Shown piece by piece: positions 9,424-17,108 of a DNA stretch of 64,000 nucleotides. The DNA comes from Neobacillus sp. PS3-12 (lineage in GTDB: Bacteria > Bacillota > Bacilli > Bacillales > Cytobacillaceae), in assembly GCF_030915385.1 (NCBI RefSeq), contig NZ_CP133268.1, forward strand, positions 4,996,001 through 5,060,000. Direction: 5' to 3'. The translations under genes were made by a program, and so were the position numbers. A model generated the notes under the pieces. That model saw only the letters and a list, made by a program, of their open reading frames with translations, was not told the DNA's origin and did not search any database. How positions within the stretch are numbered: position 1 is the stretch's first letter; every line of letters starts with the position of its first letter.

Positions 9424-10509
9424 ATGACCCCCGCAATAAAAAAGAAACTAAGAATCCTTCCTGATCAGCCTGGATGCTACCTCATGAAAGACTTTAATGG
9501 AACGATTATTTATATTGGAAAAGCAAAGGTATTAAAAAATCGCGTTCGCTCCTATTTTATTGGTTCACATGAAGGAAAAACACAGCAGCTCATAAATGAA
9601 ATTGCAGACTTTGACTATATTATTACTTCCTCCAATACGGAAGCACTCATTCTTGAAATGAATTTGATTAAACAAAACAATCCTAAATTTAATATCATGC
9701 TTAAGGATGACAAAACGTATCCCTATCTGAAAATTACAGATGAACGTCACCCGCACCTGATTATTACTCGAAACGTGGAAAATGATAAAGGAAGGTATTT
9801 TGGACCTTATCCCAATGTACAATCAGCAAATGAGATAAAGAAACTGCTTGAACATCTTTATCCATTAAGACGATGTCCAAAATCAGCTAATCGGCCTTGC
9901 TTGTATTATCACCTTGGCCAATGCATAGGCCCATGTGCTAGGGATGTTAGTGAAGAAGAATACAAAGCTACAATTGATAGGATCATTCGTTTCTTTCATA
10001 GGGGACATAAAGTGATTCAAAACGAATTGACAAAGAAGATGAAAAATGCCGCTGAAAACTTGGACTTTGAAAAAGCAAAGGAACTTTACAAGCAAATTAC
10101 CAGTATCCAAACAATTATGGAAAAACAAAAAGTAACAACGGCAGATCACAAAGACAGGGATGTATTTGGATATGCCGTAGAAAATAATTGGATGTGTGTT
10201 CAAGTATTTCATATTCGCCAGGGGAAAATGATTGAACGGGATGTTTCAATGTTTCCAATCGAGAATGACCCAGAAATAGAGTTCCTCGCATATCTTGACC
10301 AGTTTTATTCAGCGACTGAGAATATGAAACCGAAAGAAATCGTGATACCAATAGTAATAAAATTAGATTTTGCAAAGCAGGCTCTCCATGTTAATATAAT
10401 TCACTCTAAACGAGGCTATAAAAAGGAATTGGTCAACTTAGCGTGTGAAAATGCAAGTTTCGCACTATCGGAAAAGTTTGCTTTGTTGGAGATGAAGTGT
10501 GATGAATAG
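9424..10509 (+). CDS. Short UvrC paralogue (GIY-YIG, UVR and partial RNase H-like region)
   Basis: A 361-residue protein aligning with the first 60 percent of UvrC, the excinuclease that nicks DNA 3' of lesions. It keeps the GIY-YIG nuclease (DQPGCYLMKDFNG, IIYIGKAK, Arg in NRVRSYF, catalytic Glu in NTEALILEMN), four cysteines (CPKSANRPCLYYHLGQCIGPC) matching the UvrC Fe-S site, and a UVR helix pair. It stops where UvrC's C-terminal endonuclease and HhH domains should follow, and the downstream frame is unrelated to them, so this is a genuine short form comparable in principle to Cho. The start at 9424 aligns residue for residue with Bacillus UvrC; TTG 9403 and ATG 9406 are alternatives. Confidence 0.85.
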   Translation: MTPAIKKKLRILPDQPGCYLMKDFNGTIIYIGKAKVLKNRVRSYFIGSHEGKTQQLINEIADFDYIITSSNTEALILEMNLIKQNNPKFNIMLKDDKTYPYLKITDERHPHLIITRNVENDKGRYFGPYPNVQSANEIKKLLEHLYPLRRCPKSANRPCLYYHLGQCIGPCARDVSEEEYKATIDRIIRFFHRGHKVIQNELTKKMKNAAENLDFEKAKELYKQITSIQTIMEKQKVTTADHKDRDVFGYAVENNWMCVQVFHIRQGKMIERDVSMFPIENDPEIEFLAYLDQFYSATENMKPKEIVIPIVIKLDFAKQALHVNIIHSKRGYKKELVNLACENASFALSEKFALLEMKCDE

Positions 10510-11286
10510 TAAGCAAAACGCAGCCGAACTTATGGAGACATTTATTGAAACCGGCTCATATAAGCATTTGAAGGAACTAACCGCAGAAAGGGATGCACTT
10601 AAAAAAAATATCTATCAAAATCTAATTGATCATGAAGCAAAAAGGGTTGAAATTGGTTATAACTTGGTTGCAAAATTCATACCAAAAAAAGTGTATCAAT
10701 ATAATTATCATGGTTTAAATGAATATTTGTATGATCGCGGCTTATTGCAAAAGGTAGCGAGGCTTACAACCGCCAATTTAAAGCAGGATCCGAACCTTCT
10801 TAAGATATTTGAGACCTATTCATTAACATCAGAATTCTATATTAAACCTACCTTAAATAAGCAGGGTAGGGACTTCGTGAAAATAGGAGAATCCAAAGAG
10901 TTACAAATCTCATTGAATGAAGCCGCTGAAAAAAAACGCCAGAATATGGATCAATTAAAAGTTGCACAATCGGAGTATGATCTTTTAAAAAAACAAATGA
11001 AAAAATGTCAACGACTTCAAATGGAAAAAAAGCTTTCCCATAAATATGGTTCTGTCTCCCTCCTCCAAAAGCGGTTATTTATGATTGCAACCATATAAGT
11101 AACAACCTGATCCTCAAACATCTAATCGAAATGTCAACACCAGATATGGTTCGTGTCATGCATTACGTTTCAAGAGGCTTTGGCTCTTTAAATGAAATTG
11201 AATCCTTTCGAAAGCTTATCGATATTCAATTAAATTTGGTCATTTTGGATTTGGATGATGAAGCAAAAATATTGAGTAATTTTTAA
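10502..11286 (+). pseudogene. Unknown partner of the UvrC paralogue, frameshifted by one base
   Basis: The gene overlaps the UvrC-like stop by 8 bases. The first frame gives about 199 residues ending at 11098; the frame one base back stays open to 11286 and continues a protein-like sequence (CNHISNN, EMSTPDMVRVMHYVSRG, LDLDDEAKIL). Adding one A to the AAAA at 11067-11070 joins them into a 261-residue protein: an N-terminal helical part, a Lys/Gln-rich helix near 150-185 and an acidic C-terminus. I do not recognise the family. Tight coupling to the UvrC-like gene suggests a DNA-related role, but that is only context. It may be intact if the indel is a sequencing error. Confidence 0.6.
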
Positions 11287-11307
11287 AAAACTTGACCGAG
11301 ATCAAGT

Positions 11308-11322
11308 GATAATCATTCTCAA
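11308..11322. promoter_or_regulatory. Fur-box-like site before mvaK1
   Basis: TGATAATCATTCTCA differs from the Bacillus 7-1-7 Fur box (TGATAAT-N-ATTATCA) at one of 14 positions. It lies 67 bases before the mvaK1 start in the promoter-proximal region. Binding is inferred from the motif only. Confidence 0.65.
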
Positions 11323-11388
11323 TGGAGTAAAGTGAGCTTGTAAAAAACTTCTGATGTTCTATCTAATCTTCAAAAAGGATGGCTCAAA

Positions 11389-12390
11389 ATGAATACAATA
11401 TCTACAAAAATAGCTATTGGATATGCACATAGCAAATTAATTTTAATAGGAGAACATGCAGTTGTTTATGGGCAGCCCGCGATTGCCATACCATTCCCAC
11501 TTACTGTAAGGTCGGTAATTGAACAGTCAACGGGAACCATCAAGATTAAGAGTCCACATTATACCGGGCCGATTGACAAAATGCCAATAAAACTGGAAGG
11601 AATCAAGGCTTGTATAAAAGCAACGCTAGATTATCTAGATAGGCCTTTGAAGGATATACTCATTCGACTCGATTCAACGATACCGCTGGGACGTGGATTA
11701 GGTTCAAGTGCGGCAATCGCGATCGCACTTGTACGAAGCCTTTTTTCTTATTATGGACAAAGCCCTTCACAAAAGGAATTGTCTTCCCTGGTTCAAATTG
11801 CAGAAATCTATGCCCATGGAAATCCGAGTGGAATTGATATGGCTGCAATAGCATCTGATTCTCCAATCTGGTTTCAAAAAGGAAAAGAAGCGAAACCACT
11901 TACTGCGGGAGCTCCCTTATACATTGTAGTTGCAGATACAGGGCGAATTTCTGATACACATTCGGCAGTTGAACAAGTTCGGGAAAAAGTACTTTTAGAT
12001 CCAATTAATATGCAAAAATCGATGAAATTGATTGGTAATATTGCTCATGAGGCAAAGAATGTTCTTTCGCATGGGAATTCCTATTTGCTGGGTAAATTAC
12101 TAGACAAGAATCAGGAAATGCTTACGAATCTTGGTGTTACGGATGATGGCCTTAATCGTTTAATTGAGACTGCACGGAATACTGGAGCATTAGGTGCAAA
12201 ATTAACAGGAAGCGGCAGGGGAGGATGTATGATCGCTCTTGCTCAAAACCTTGAACATGGCAAACTGATAGCTGATCACTTAATGAAGTCAGGTGCAGAT
12301 AAAACCTGGTATTTTTCTACAGAAAAATATGAATCTAGGATATATACACGCCAAAGATCCTACAGAATCGATAACACTAAGCATAAATAA
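11389..12390 (+). CDS. mvaK1: Mevalonate kinase
   Basis: A 333-residue GHMP kinase phosphorylating mevalonate with ATP, the first of three steps in the lower mevalonate route to isopentenyl diphosphate. GHMP motif 1 is LILIGEHAVVYGQPA (residues 17-31), the ATP loop is PLGRGLGSSAA (99-109), the NPSGIDMA segment carries the catalytic Asp region, and motif 3 is KLTGSGRGGCM near 273-283. It heads a mvaK1-mvaD-mvaK2 cluster, and a Fur-box-like palindrome lies just upstream. Most Bacillus species make isoprenoids by the MEP pathway, so this cluster is noteworthy. Confidence 0.93.
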   Translation: MNTISTKIAIGYAHSKLILIGEHAVVYGQPAIAIPFPLTVRSVIEQSTGTIKIKSPHYTGPIDKMPIKLEGIKACIKATLDYLDRPLKDILIRLDSTIPLGRGLGSSAAIAIALVRSLFSYYGQSPSQKELSSLVQIAEIYAHGNPSGIDMAAIASDSPIWFQKGKEAKPLTAGAPLYIVVADTGRISDTHSAVEQVREKVLLDPINMQKSMKLIGNIAHEAKNVLSHGNSYLLGKLLDKNQEMLTNLGVTDDGLNRLIETARNTGALGAKLTGSGRGGCMIALAQNLEHGKLIADHLMKSGADKTWYFSTEKYESRIYTRQRSYRIDNTKHK

Positions 12391-12433
12391 AATTAACAAC
12401 ACCTCTAGATTTTTGGTGAAAGGAGGAGTGGCG

Positions 12434-13432
12434 ATGAAAGCAACAGCAAGAGCAAATACCAATATTGCACTCATTAAATATTGGGGAAAACGGGATGAGA
12501 CTTTATTTTTACCAATGAATAGCAGTCTATCGATTACATTAGATAAGTTTTACACAACCACAACCGTTCAATTTTGCAAAGATTTGCCGAGTGATATTTT
12601 TCTACTGAATGGCTGTCTTGCAGGCGAAACCGATACGTTGAAGATATCCATTTTTCTTGATCGGTTCAGAAAAATGGTAGGAGAAAACCTGAAAGCCATT
12701 GTTACATCAATCAACAAAGTACCTACAGCAGCTGGTTTAGCCTCGTCTGCATCAGGCTTTGCAGCTTTAGCAGCAGCTGCAGCAAAAGCACTCCGATTGA
12801 ACTTGGATAAGCAGGAATTATCTGTGCTGGCCCGTCAAGGTTCCGGCTCTGCCAGCCGTTCTATTTATGGAGGATTTGTTGAATGGCAAAAGGGAATCAA
12901 AGAAGATGGAACAGATTCCTTTGCGAAACCAATTCTTTCGGAGCAGGAATGGCCCTTAAGTGTTCTCTCAGTTTTAGTGGAATCTGACCAGAAAATCATA
13001 TCTAGCCGAGAGGGAATGAAACGTACGGTTGAGACATCACCTTTTTATCCTGGATGGCTAGATACAGTGGATCAGGACTTGACTATTGCAAAAGAAGCTA
13101 TTAAGTTAAGAAACTTCGAAATGCTGGGCAAAATAGTGGAAGCAAATGCCCTCAAGATGCATGCCACAATGTTTGGGGCTACCCCACCCATTATCTATTG
13201 GAAAAGTGGAACCCTGGAAGTGATGCAGCGGATACAAAAGCTAAGATTAGAGGGAATTCAAGTTTATTTTACAATTGATGCAGGCCCGAATGTGAAGGTA
13301 CTATGTTTACCCGAAGACGAACAACGGGTCTATGAAACCCTAACGATCCTGCCTGGGGTGCAACATGTTTTTGTTTGTCACCCAGGTTCGGGAATCATTT
13401 ATTTTCCTGACACTCGTGAAAGTAAATGCTAG
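12434..13432 (+). CDS. mvaD: Diphosphomevalonate decarboxylase
   Basis: A 332-residue GHMP-family enzyme making isopentenyl diphosphate by ATP-dependent decarboxylation of mevalonate diphosphate. Signature NIALIKYWGKRD (residues 10-21), substrate loop PMNSSLS, ATP loop PTAAGLASSASGFAALAAA, and SGSASRSIYGGFVEW. ATG at 12434 is preceded by AAAGGAGGAG; an upstream in-frame extension overlaps mvaK1 and lacks a ribosome site. The 43-base gap to mvaK1 indicates co-transcription. Confidence 0.93.
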   Translation: MKATARANTNIALIKYWGKRDETLFLPMNSSLSITLDKFYTTTTVQFCKDLPSDIFLLNGCLAGETDTLKISIFLDRFRKMVGENLKAIVTSINKVPTAAGLASSASGFAALAAAAAKALRLNLDKQELSVLARQGSGSASRSIYGGFVEWQKGIKEDGTDSFAKPILSEQEWPLSVLSVLVESDQKIISSREGMKRTVETSPFYPGWLDTVDQDLTIAKEAIKLRNFEMLGKIVEANALKMHATMFGATPPIIYWKSGTLEVMQRIQKLRLEGIQVYFTIDAGPNVKVLCLPEDEQRVYETLTILPGVQHVFVCHPGSGIIYFPDTRESKC

Positions 13433-13459
13433 GTTTGGATTCATTTTGATAATTGTTAT

Positions 13460-13474
13460 TGAGAATAATTCTCA
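13460..13474. promoter_or_regulatory. Fur-box-like palindrome between mvaD and mvaK2
   Basis: TGAGAATAATTCTCA is a perfect 7-1-7 palindrome, two changes from the Fur consensus. An overlapping half, TGATAATTGTTATTG, starts at 13448, giving the stacked arrangement typical of real Fur operators. It stands 176 bases before mvaK2, implying that mvaK2 has its own regulated promoter. Confidence 0.65.
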
Positions 13475-13499
13475 TAAAAATTCCACATTAATTTTCAGA

Positions 13500-13649
13500 A
13501 TGATTCTTGCAGCTGGTGTTGCGGCTCTCATCTATACCATTATGGGAGCCAATCCCATAAAACCATTCTCAGTTCGGATTGTTGGCTGCAACTCGCCTAC
13601 ATGAAGCCGAAATTTTTTCTTAAATATTTTGAGAAGAGATGAATAATTA
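13500..13649 (+). other. Structured leader before mvaK2
   Basis: Two inverted repeats lie between the Fur-like site and mvaK2: GGCTCTCAT with ATGGGAGCC (13524-13552), and TTCGG with GCCGAA (about 13574-13610) followed by ATTTTTTCT. The second looks like a terminator or attenuator. A 34-codon frame (13500-13604) has no ribosome site and is not called. Confidence 0.35.
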
Positions 13650-14849
13650 ATGACTTACTCAAGCTATCGTGTAAAAGTACCAGGAAAATTGATGATTGCT
13701 GGAGAATATGCTGTCCTCGAACCGAATCAGCCCGCTGTTGTCCTTGCAGTTGATCGTTATGTATCCGCCTATATCGAGCCAGACAACCAAAACGAGCTTT
13801 CGCTGCCACAGTTAGGCTTGAAAACTATTACATGGGAAACGTGTGATGAACAAGTTCAATTTAGCTCATCTGATTCACGTTTACGATTTATCCAAAATTC
13901 AATCCTGGTTGTAAACCAATGGTTACAAGAAAATTCAATCGCTATTCGGCCTTTTCGCTTAACAATTAAAAGTGAGCTCGATGATCCAGTAACAGGTCAA
14001 AAATATGGACTTGGATCAAGTGCCGCTGTGGTGGTAGCAGTAATTTCAGCCATGTTAAGTTTGTATGGTGATGAGGAAAAAGCTCCTGCATTGGATCATA
14101 TTTTTAAACTTTCTGCCATTGCGCATTTAAGAACGCAAACAAACGGTTCTGGAGCAGATATTGCAGCCGCCGTTTATGGCGGCTGGCTTGGTTATACTTC
14201 CTATAAGCCAGATTGGGTATTGAAAAATATCGAACAGGGTGAAAAACTGACAACCCTCCTTGAGAAGCAATGGCCTCTTTTATCGATCAGGCCATTAGTG
14301 GCACCATCTCTGCTTCAATTAGCAGTTGGCTGGACAAAAGAAGCGGTGTCAACTGGACCTATGATTAAGAGAGTCCAAGATTATCGTATATGCCACGAGG
14401 AAGGATACAGTGAATTTCTAAAAGATAGTTCACGCTCTGTTATCGGTATAATCAACAGTTTTGAGAGCAATGATTGCAGCTCAGCTATTTCATTTTTGAA
14501 ACAAAATAGGGCTGCACTAATGAATCTAGGTGAAAGTGCAGGCTTACCGATTGAAACGGCCAAGCTTAAAGCGTTGTGCACCTTCGCTGAAGAATATGGC
14601 AGTGGTAAATCATCAGGTGCAGGAGGAGGGGACTGTGGAATTGCCTTTCTAAAAGAAGAGGCCCACATTCGAGAACTGCTTGAAGCATGGAAGGCTGCTG
14701 ATATTAGTCCATTAAAAGTAAATATATCGAAAAAAGGTGTTTCAGTAACAGAATACAATTGCGAACCTTCGTTAAAAGAATGGCCAGCTTGCCTTCATCA
14801 AGAACAAATTCGGGAAACATGGAATCATAAAGAAAATATTTCTGTATAA
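13650..14849 (+). CDS. mvaK2: Phosphomevalonate kinase
   Basis: A 399-residue GHMP kinase of the Gram-positive MvaK2 type, converting 5-phosphomevalonate to mevalonate diphosphate. Motif 1 VPGKLMIAGEYAVLEPNQPA (residues 9-28), ATP loop KYGLGSSAAVVVA, NGSGADIAAAVYGGWLGY, and motif 3 KSSGAGGGDCGIAF near the C-terminus. The leader is unusually long for an operon gene and contains a Fur-like site and hairpins. With mvaK1 and mvaD it completes mevalonate to IPP; HMG-CoA synthase, HMG-CoA reductase and IPP isomerase are not in the window. Confidence 0.93.
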   Translation: MTYSSYRVKVPGKLMIAGEYAVLEPNQPAVVLAVDRYVSAYIEPDNQNELSLPQLGLKTITWETCDEQVQFSSSDSRLRFIQNSILVVNQWLQENSIAIRPFRLTIKSELDDPVTGQKYGLGSSAAVVVAVISAMLSLYGDEEKAPALDHIFKLSAIAHLRTQTNGSGADIAAAVYGGWLGYTSYKPDWVLKNIEQGEKLTTLLEKQWPLLSIRPLVAPSLLQLAVGWTKEAVSTGPMIKRVQDYRICHEEGYSEFLKDSSRSVIGIINSFESNDCSSAISFLKQNRAALMNLGESAGLPIETAKLKALCTFAEEYGSGKSSGAGGGDCGIAFLKEEAHIRELLEAWKAADISPLKVNISKKGVSVTEYNCEPSLKEWPACLHQEQIRETWNHKENISV

Positions 14850-14943
14850 AAAATATGAAAGTGCCGTTTATATTAAGCTATTTCACAAAACATAACAAGT
14901 GTGCATTCAAAAATAAAATCAAATTGAACTAGGAGGAGCAGAA

Positions 14944-15390
14944 ATGGAATTACGCATTCAATATTATGATGTAGCCCCTGAAGCCCTAAAAATTATGATG
15001 GATATGGAAAAATACCTTGGAGCAACAAAAATAGACCTTAAGCTCCGCGAATTAGTGAAGATTCGAGTATCACAAATAAATGGCTGTGCCTTTTGTCTTA
15101 ATATGCATACTGCTGATGCCCGAAAACTGGGCGAGACGGAACAACGATTGTATTGTGTAAGTGCATGGGAAGATTGTGATTTCTATACCGATGCAGAAAA
15201 AGCGGCCCTAAAATTAAGTGAATATATCACGTTAATTCCAACAAAGCGCATACCAGATGAACTTTACAATCAGGTTCGAGAATATTTTGATGAAAAGGAT
15301 TATGTCGATCTTGTCTTCATGATCAATCAAATTAACAGCTGGAATCGCTTATCCATTTCAATGGGGAACTTTGCCAAAGGAAACAGCTAA
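14944..15390 (+). CDS. Carboxymuconolactone decarboxylase (AhpD-like) family protein
   Basis: A 148-residue AhpD-fold protein. The CMD signature LRELVKIRVSQINGCAFCLNMHTADARKLGE carries the CxxC pair and the following His typical of peroxidase-type members that reduce peroxides through a disulfide relay. Strong ribosome site AGGAGGAGC just before ATG. It lies 94 bases after mvaK2, possibly in the same unit, which would fit an oxidative or iron-stress setting; the link is inference. Confidence 0.88.
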   Translation: MELRIQYYDVAPEALKIMMDMEKYLGATKIDLKLRELVKIRVSQINGCAFCLNMHTADARKLGETEQRLYCVSAWEDCDFYTDAEKAALKLSEYITLIPTKRIPDELYNQVREYFDEKDYVDLVFMINQINSWNRLSISMGNFAKGNS

Positions 15391-15470
15391 AATGGTCCTA
15401 GCGCAATTATTCGTGTTCAATGCTTACGTGTGAAAGTCTTGTTCCTTCAGGAAAAGCAAAGTCACAAATG

Positions 15471-15495
15471 GGTATCCAGTTTTGGATACCTTTTT
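15471..15495 (+). terminator. Intrinsic terminator
   Basis: GGTATCC-AGTTT-GGATACC followed by TTTTTCTTT, 80 bases after the AhpD-like gene; probably the end of the mevalonate cluster transcript. Confidence 0.85.
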
Positions 15496-15644
15496 CTTTG
15501 GAAAGAAACTAGAAAGCGTTACAACGAAGATTCTTAATAAGATAGATCTTGTTGTACTATAGAAATAAGAGAGGTATGTTATTATTTAGATACAGGGAAA
15601 ATCCTTGTGACAATGCATTTCCTGATGAAAGAATCAGGCTGGAC

Positions 15645-15758
15645 ATAAAATAGACCCCAGCAAACGGTGCTTAGGGTCTTTTTATATAATAACAAAGGGG
15701 ATGGGAGAAAGTTTCACGATCAAACAAAGGGGTATATGTTTGTTGTGATTCACTTCAC
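15645..15758 (-). ncRNA. roxS: RoxS/RsaE family regulatory small RNA, copy B
   Basis: The minus-strand transcript of about 114 nt matches copy A almost base for base in its 5' half (GAAGTGAATCACAACAAACA, then TACCCCTTTGTTTGA) and keeps TCTCCCATCCCCTTTGTT. The linker before the terminator (ATTATATAAA) and the terminator itself (AGACCCTAAGCA pairing with TGCTGGGGTCT) have drifted. Conservation of the C-rich blocks with divergence elsewhere indicates a functional paralogue, not a recent copy. It lies between the mevalonate cluster and pirin, antisense to both. Confidence 0.92.
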
Positions 15759-15764
15759 ATGCTT

Positions 15765-15816
15765 AATATAACACGAACCTAGACTATCTACAATATTATT
15801 GTGTATGATTTCACAG
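15765..15816 (-). promoter_or_regulatory. roxS copy B promoter with Rex-type palindromes
   Basis: On the minus strand: -35 TTGTAG (15793-15788), 17-base spacer, -10 TATATT (15770-15765). TTGTG-N8-CACAG (15799-15816) is centred about 49 bases upstream of the predicted start, and TTGTG-N8-CACAT (15743-15760) spans the start. Spacing between the two boxes is 56 bases, identical in copy A. Confidence 0.75.
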
Positions 15817-15928
15817 AGTTGTCAAAATTATAACTTTGGAAAAACTTGTGGAGAATAATTGTTGGAGATTCTGACACATTGTAGGACCAAACATAAAGGT
15901 TTTCGGTGAAATAATGGAGGTAAAAACG

Positions 15929-16948
15929 ATGACAAACAAGAAAGTGCATGCTATACAAAAGTTAGGTTTTCAATGGGTGGCAGAAGACCCGTTTCTCGTG
16001 ACTATGCATCATGAAGATGCTTATCCCCAAGGAAATGAGCAGCAAGGGCCGAATACATCATTGGATGGAAGAAGCCTTGGTGAGGATTTTACATTAAAGG
16101 ACGGCTTTCGGATGTATCACGGGACAACGGTACCTGGATTTCCTGCACATCCACACAGAGGATTCGAGACCGTAACCGTCGTTCTTGAAGGATTTGTGGA
16201 TCATTTTGATTCATTGGGTGCCAAAGGGCGTTATGGGAATGGAGATGTACAGTGGCTTACAACGGGAAGGGGATGCCAGCACACGGAAATGTTCCCGCTG
16301 GTCTATCAGGATAAAGGAAATCCGCTTCACCTTTTCCAAATTTGGCTGAATCTTGCGGCAAAGGATAAATATGCTGAACCAGAGTATAAAATGCTTTGGG
16401 CTGAAGATATCCCAATATTAAAGTCCAATAATTCAAATGGGAAGCAAACGACAGTAAGACTAATAGCAGGAAGATTGAATGGGGAAGTCAGCTTGGAGCC
16501 AACTGCTGCCTCATGGGCAAAAGACAGAAACCATCATGTGGGTATTTATCTGATTCATATGGAACCAGAAGCAACTTTCACCCTCCCAAGTATTTCCGAA
16601 ACATTGAATCGGAATTTATATTTCTATGGGGGTGAGCAAATCATTGTTGATGGAACCACGATTAAGACTTCCCATCGGGTAAAGCTTGCTGGGGATCAAG
16701 AAATTATGATTACAAATGGAGCAAAGGATAGTTATATGCTGGTTCTTGAAGGTGAGCCGATACAAGAACCTATCGCTCAGTATGGTCCGTTTGTCATGAA
16801 TACCGAGCAACAAATTCATGATGCTTTTAACGAATATCGAAGGACACAATTCGGCGGCTGGCCATGGGGACGTCTCGACCCTGTGAATGAGCAAAACGCA
16901 GGAAGATTTGCCCAGCATGCGGACGGAACAATCGAAAAAAAATCATAG
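15929..16948 (+). CDS. Pirin family protein
   Basis: A 339-residue bicupin of the pirin family. The N-terminal cupin holds the metal ligands FPAHPHRGFETVT and GRGCQHTEMF (three His and one Glu), as in quercetinase-active pirins. The second cupin is recognisable near 190-280. ATG at 15929 follows GGAGG; the ATG 15 bases earlier overlaps that ribosome site. Function in bacteria is unsettled: dioxygenase or redox regulator. Transcribed alone. Confidence 0.9.
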   Translation: MTNKKVHAIQKLGFQWVAEDPFLVTMHHEDAYPQGNEQQGPNTSLDGRSLGEDFTLKDGFRMYHGTTVPGFPAHPHRGFETVTVVLEGFVDHFDSLGAKGRYGNGDVQWLTTGRGCQHTEMFPLVYQDKGNPLHLFQIWLNLAAKDKYAEPEYKMLWAEDIPILKSNNSNGKQTTVRLIAGRLNGEVSLEPTAASWAKDRNHHVGIYLIHMEPEATFTLPSISETLNRNLYFYGGEQIIVDGTTIKTSHRVKLAGDQEIMITNGAKDSYMLVLEGEPIQEPIAQYGPFVMNTEQQIHDAFNEYRRTQFGGWPWGRLDPVNEQNAGRFAQHADGTIEKKS

Positions 16949-16958
16949 TAAACAAAGA

Positions 16959-16990
16959 GGCTACCCAAATTGAGGTAGCTGTTTGCATTC
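16959..16990 (+). terminator. Weak terminator after pirin gene
   Basis: GCTACC pairs with GGTAGC, followed by a poor T tract (TGTTTGCATTCTTG). Confidence 0.5.
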
Positions 16991-17014
16991 TTGTAATATT
17001 TTTATAAAAAACAT

Positions 17015-17053
17015 TTTGCAAAAGATTTACCATAGATTCATATAACATTTACA
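17015..17053 (+). promoter_or_regulatory. Pho box (four PhoP repeats) before the phosphoesterase gene
   Basis: Four hexamers TTTGCA, TTTACC, TTCATA and TTTACA start at 17015, 17026, 17037 and 17048, exactly 11 bases apart. This is the PhoP-binding arrangement of Bacillus Pho promoters (TTHACA repeats, one helical turn). A TAAAGT -10-like element lies ten bases downstream with no separate -35, as expected for PhoP-activated genes. Confidence 0.75.
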
Positions 17054-17108
17054 TTCCTCTTGTAAAGTATGAAAGGAGCAAAGGAAGAACATCTTAGGAG
17101 GCGTTTTT

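Noticed and set aside
10509..10520. UvrC paralogue as a full uvrC broken by frameshift
   Set aside because: The downstream sequence in all frames lacks the UvrC C-terminal endonuclease and HhH text, so it is a true short form.
11026..11032. Programmed -1 frameshift at A-AAA-AAG in the UvrC partner gene
   Set aside because: The heptamer is in the right frame and direction, but the -1 frame meets a TAA at 11041-11043 before the extended reading frame opens. The real break must be further downstream.
13500..13604. 34-codon frame after the Fur-like site
   Set aside because: No ribosome site; the stretch is better explained as structured leader DNA.
15508..15525. cre site near AGAAAGCGTTACAA
   Set aside because: Three mismatches to the CcpA consensus and no gene start nearby.
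15744..15759. TGTGA-N6-TCACA Fnr box acting on the pirin gene
   Set aside because: The palindrome coincides with the start of RoxS copy B on the other strand and is repeated with the same spacing in copy A, so it belongs to the sRNA promoter. No suitable pirin promoter is positioned behind it.
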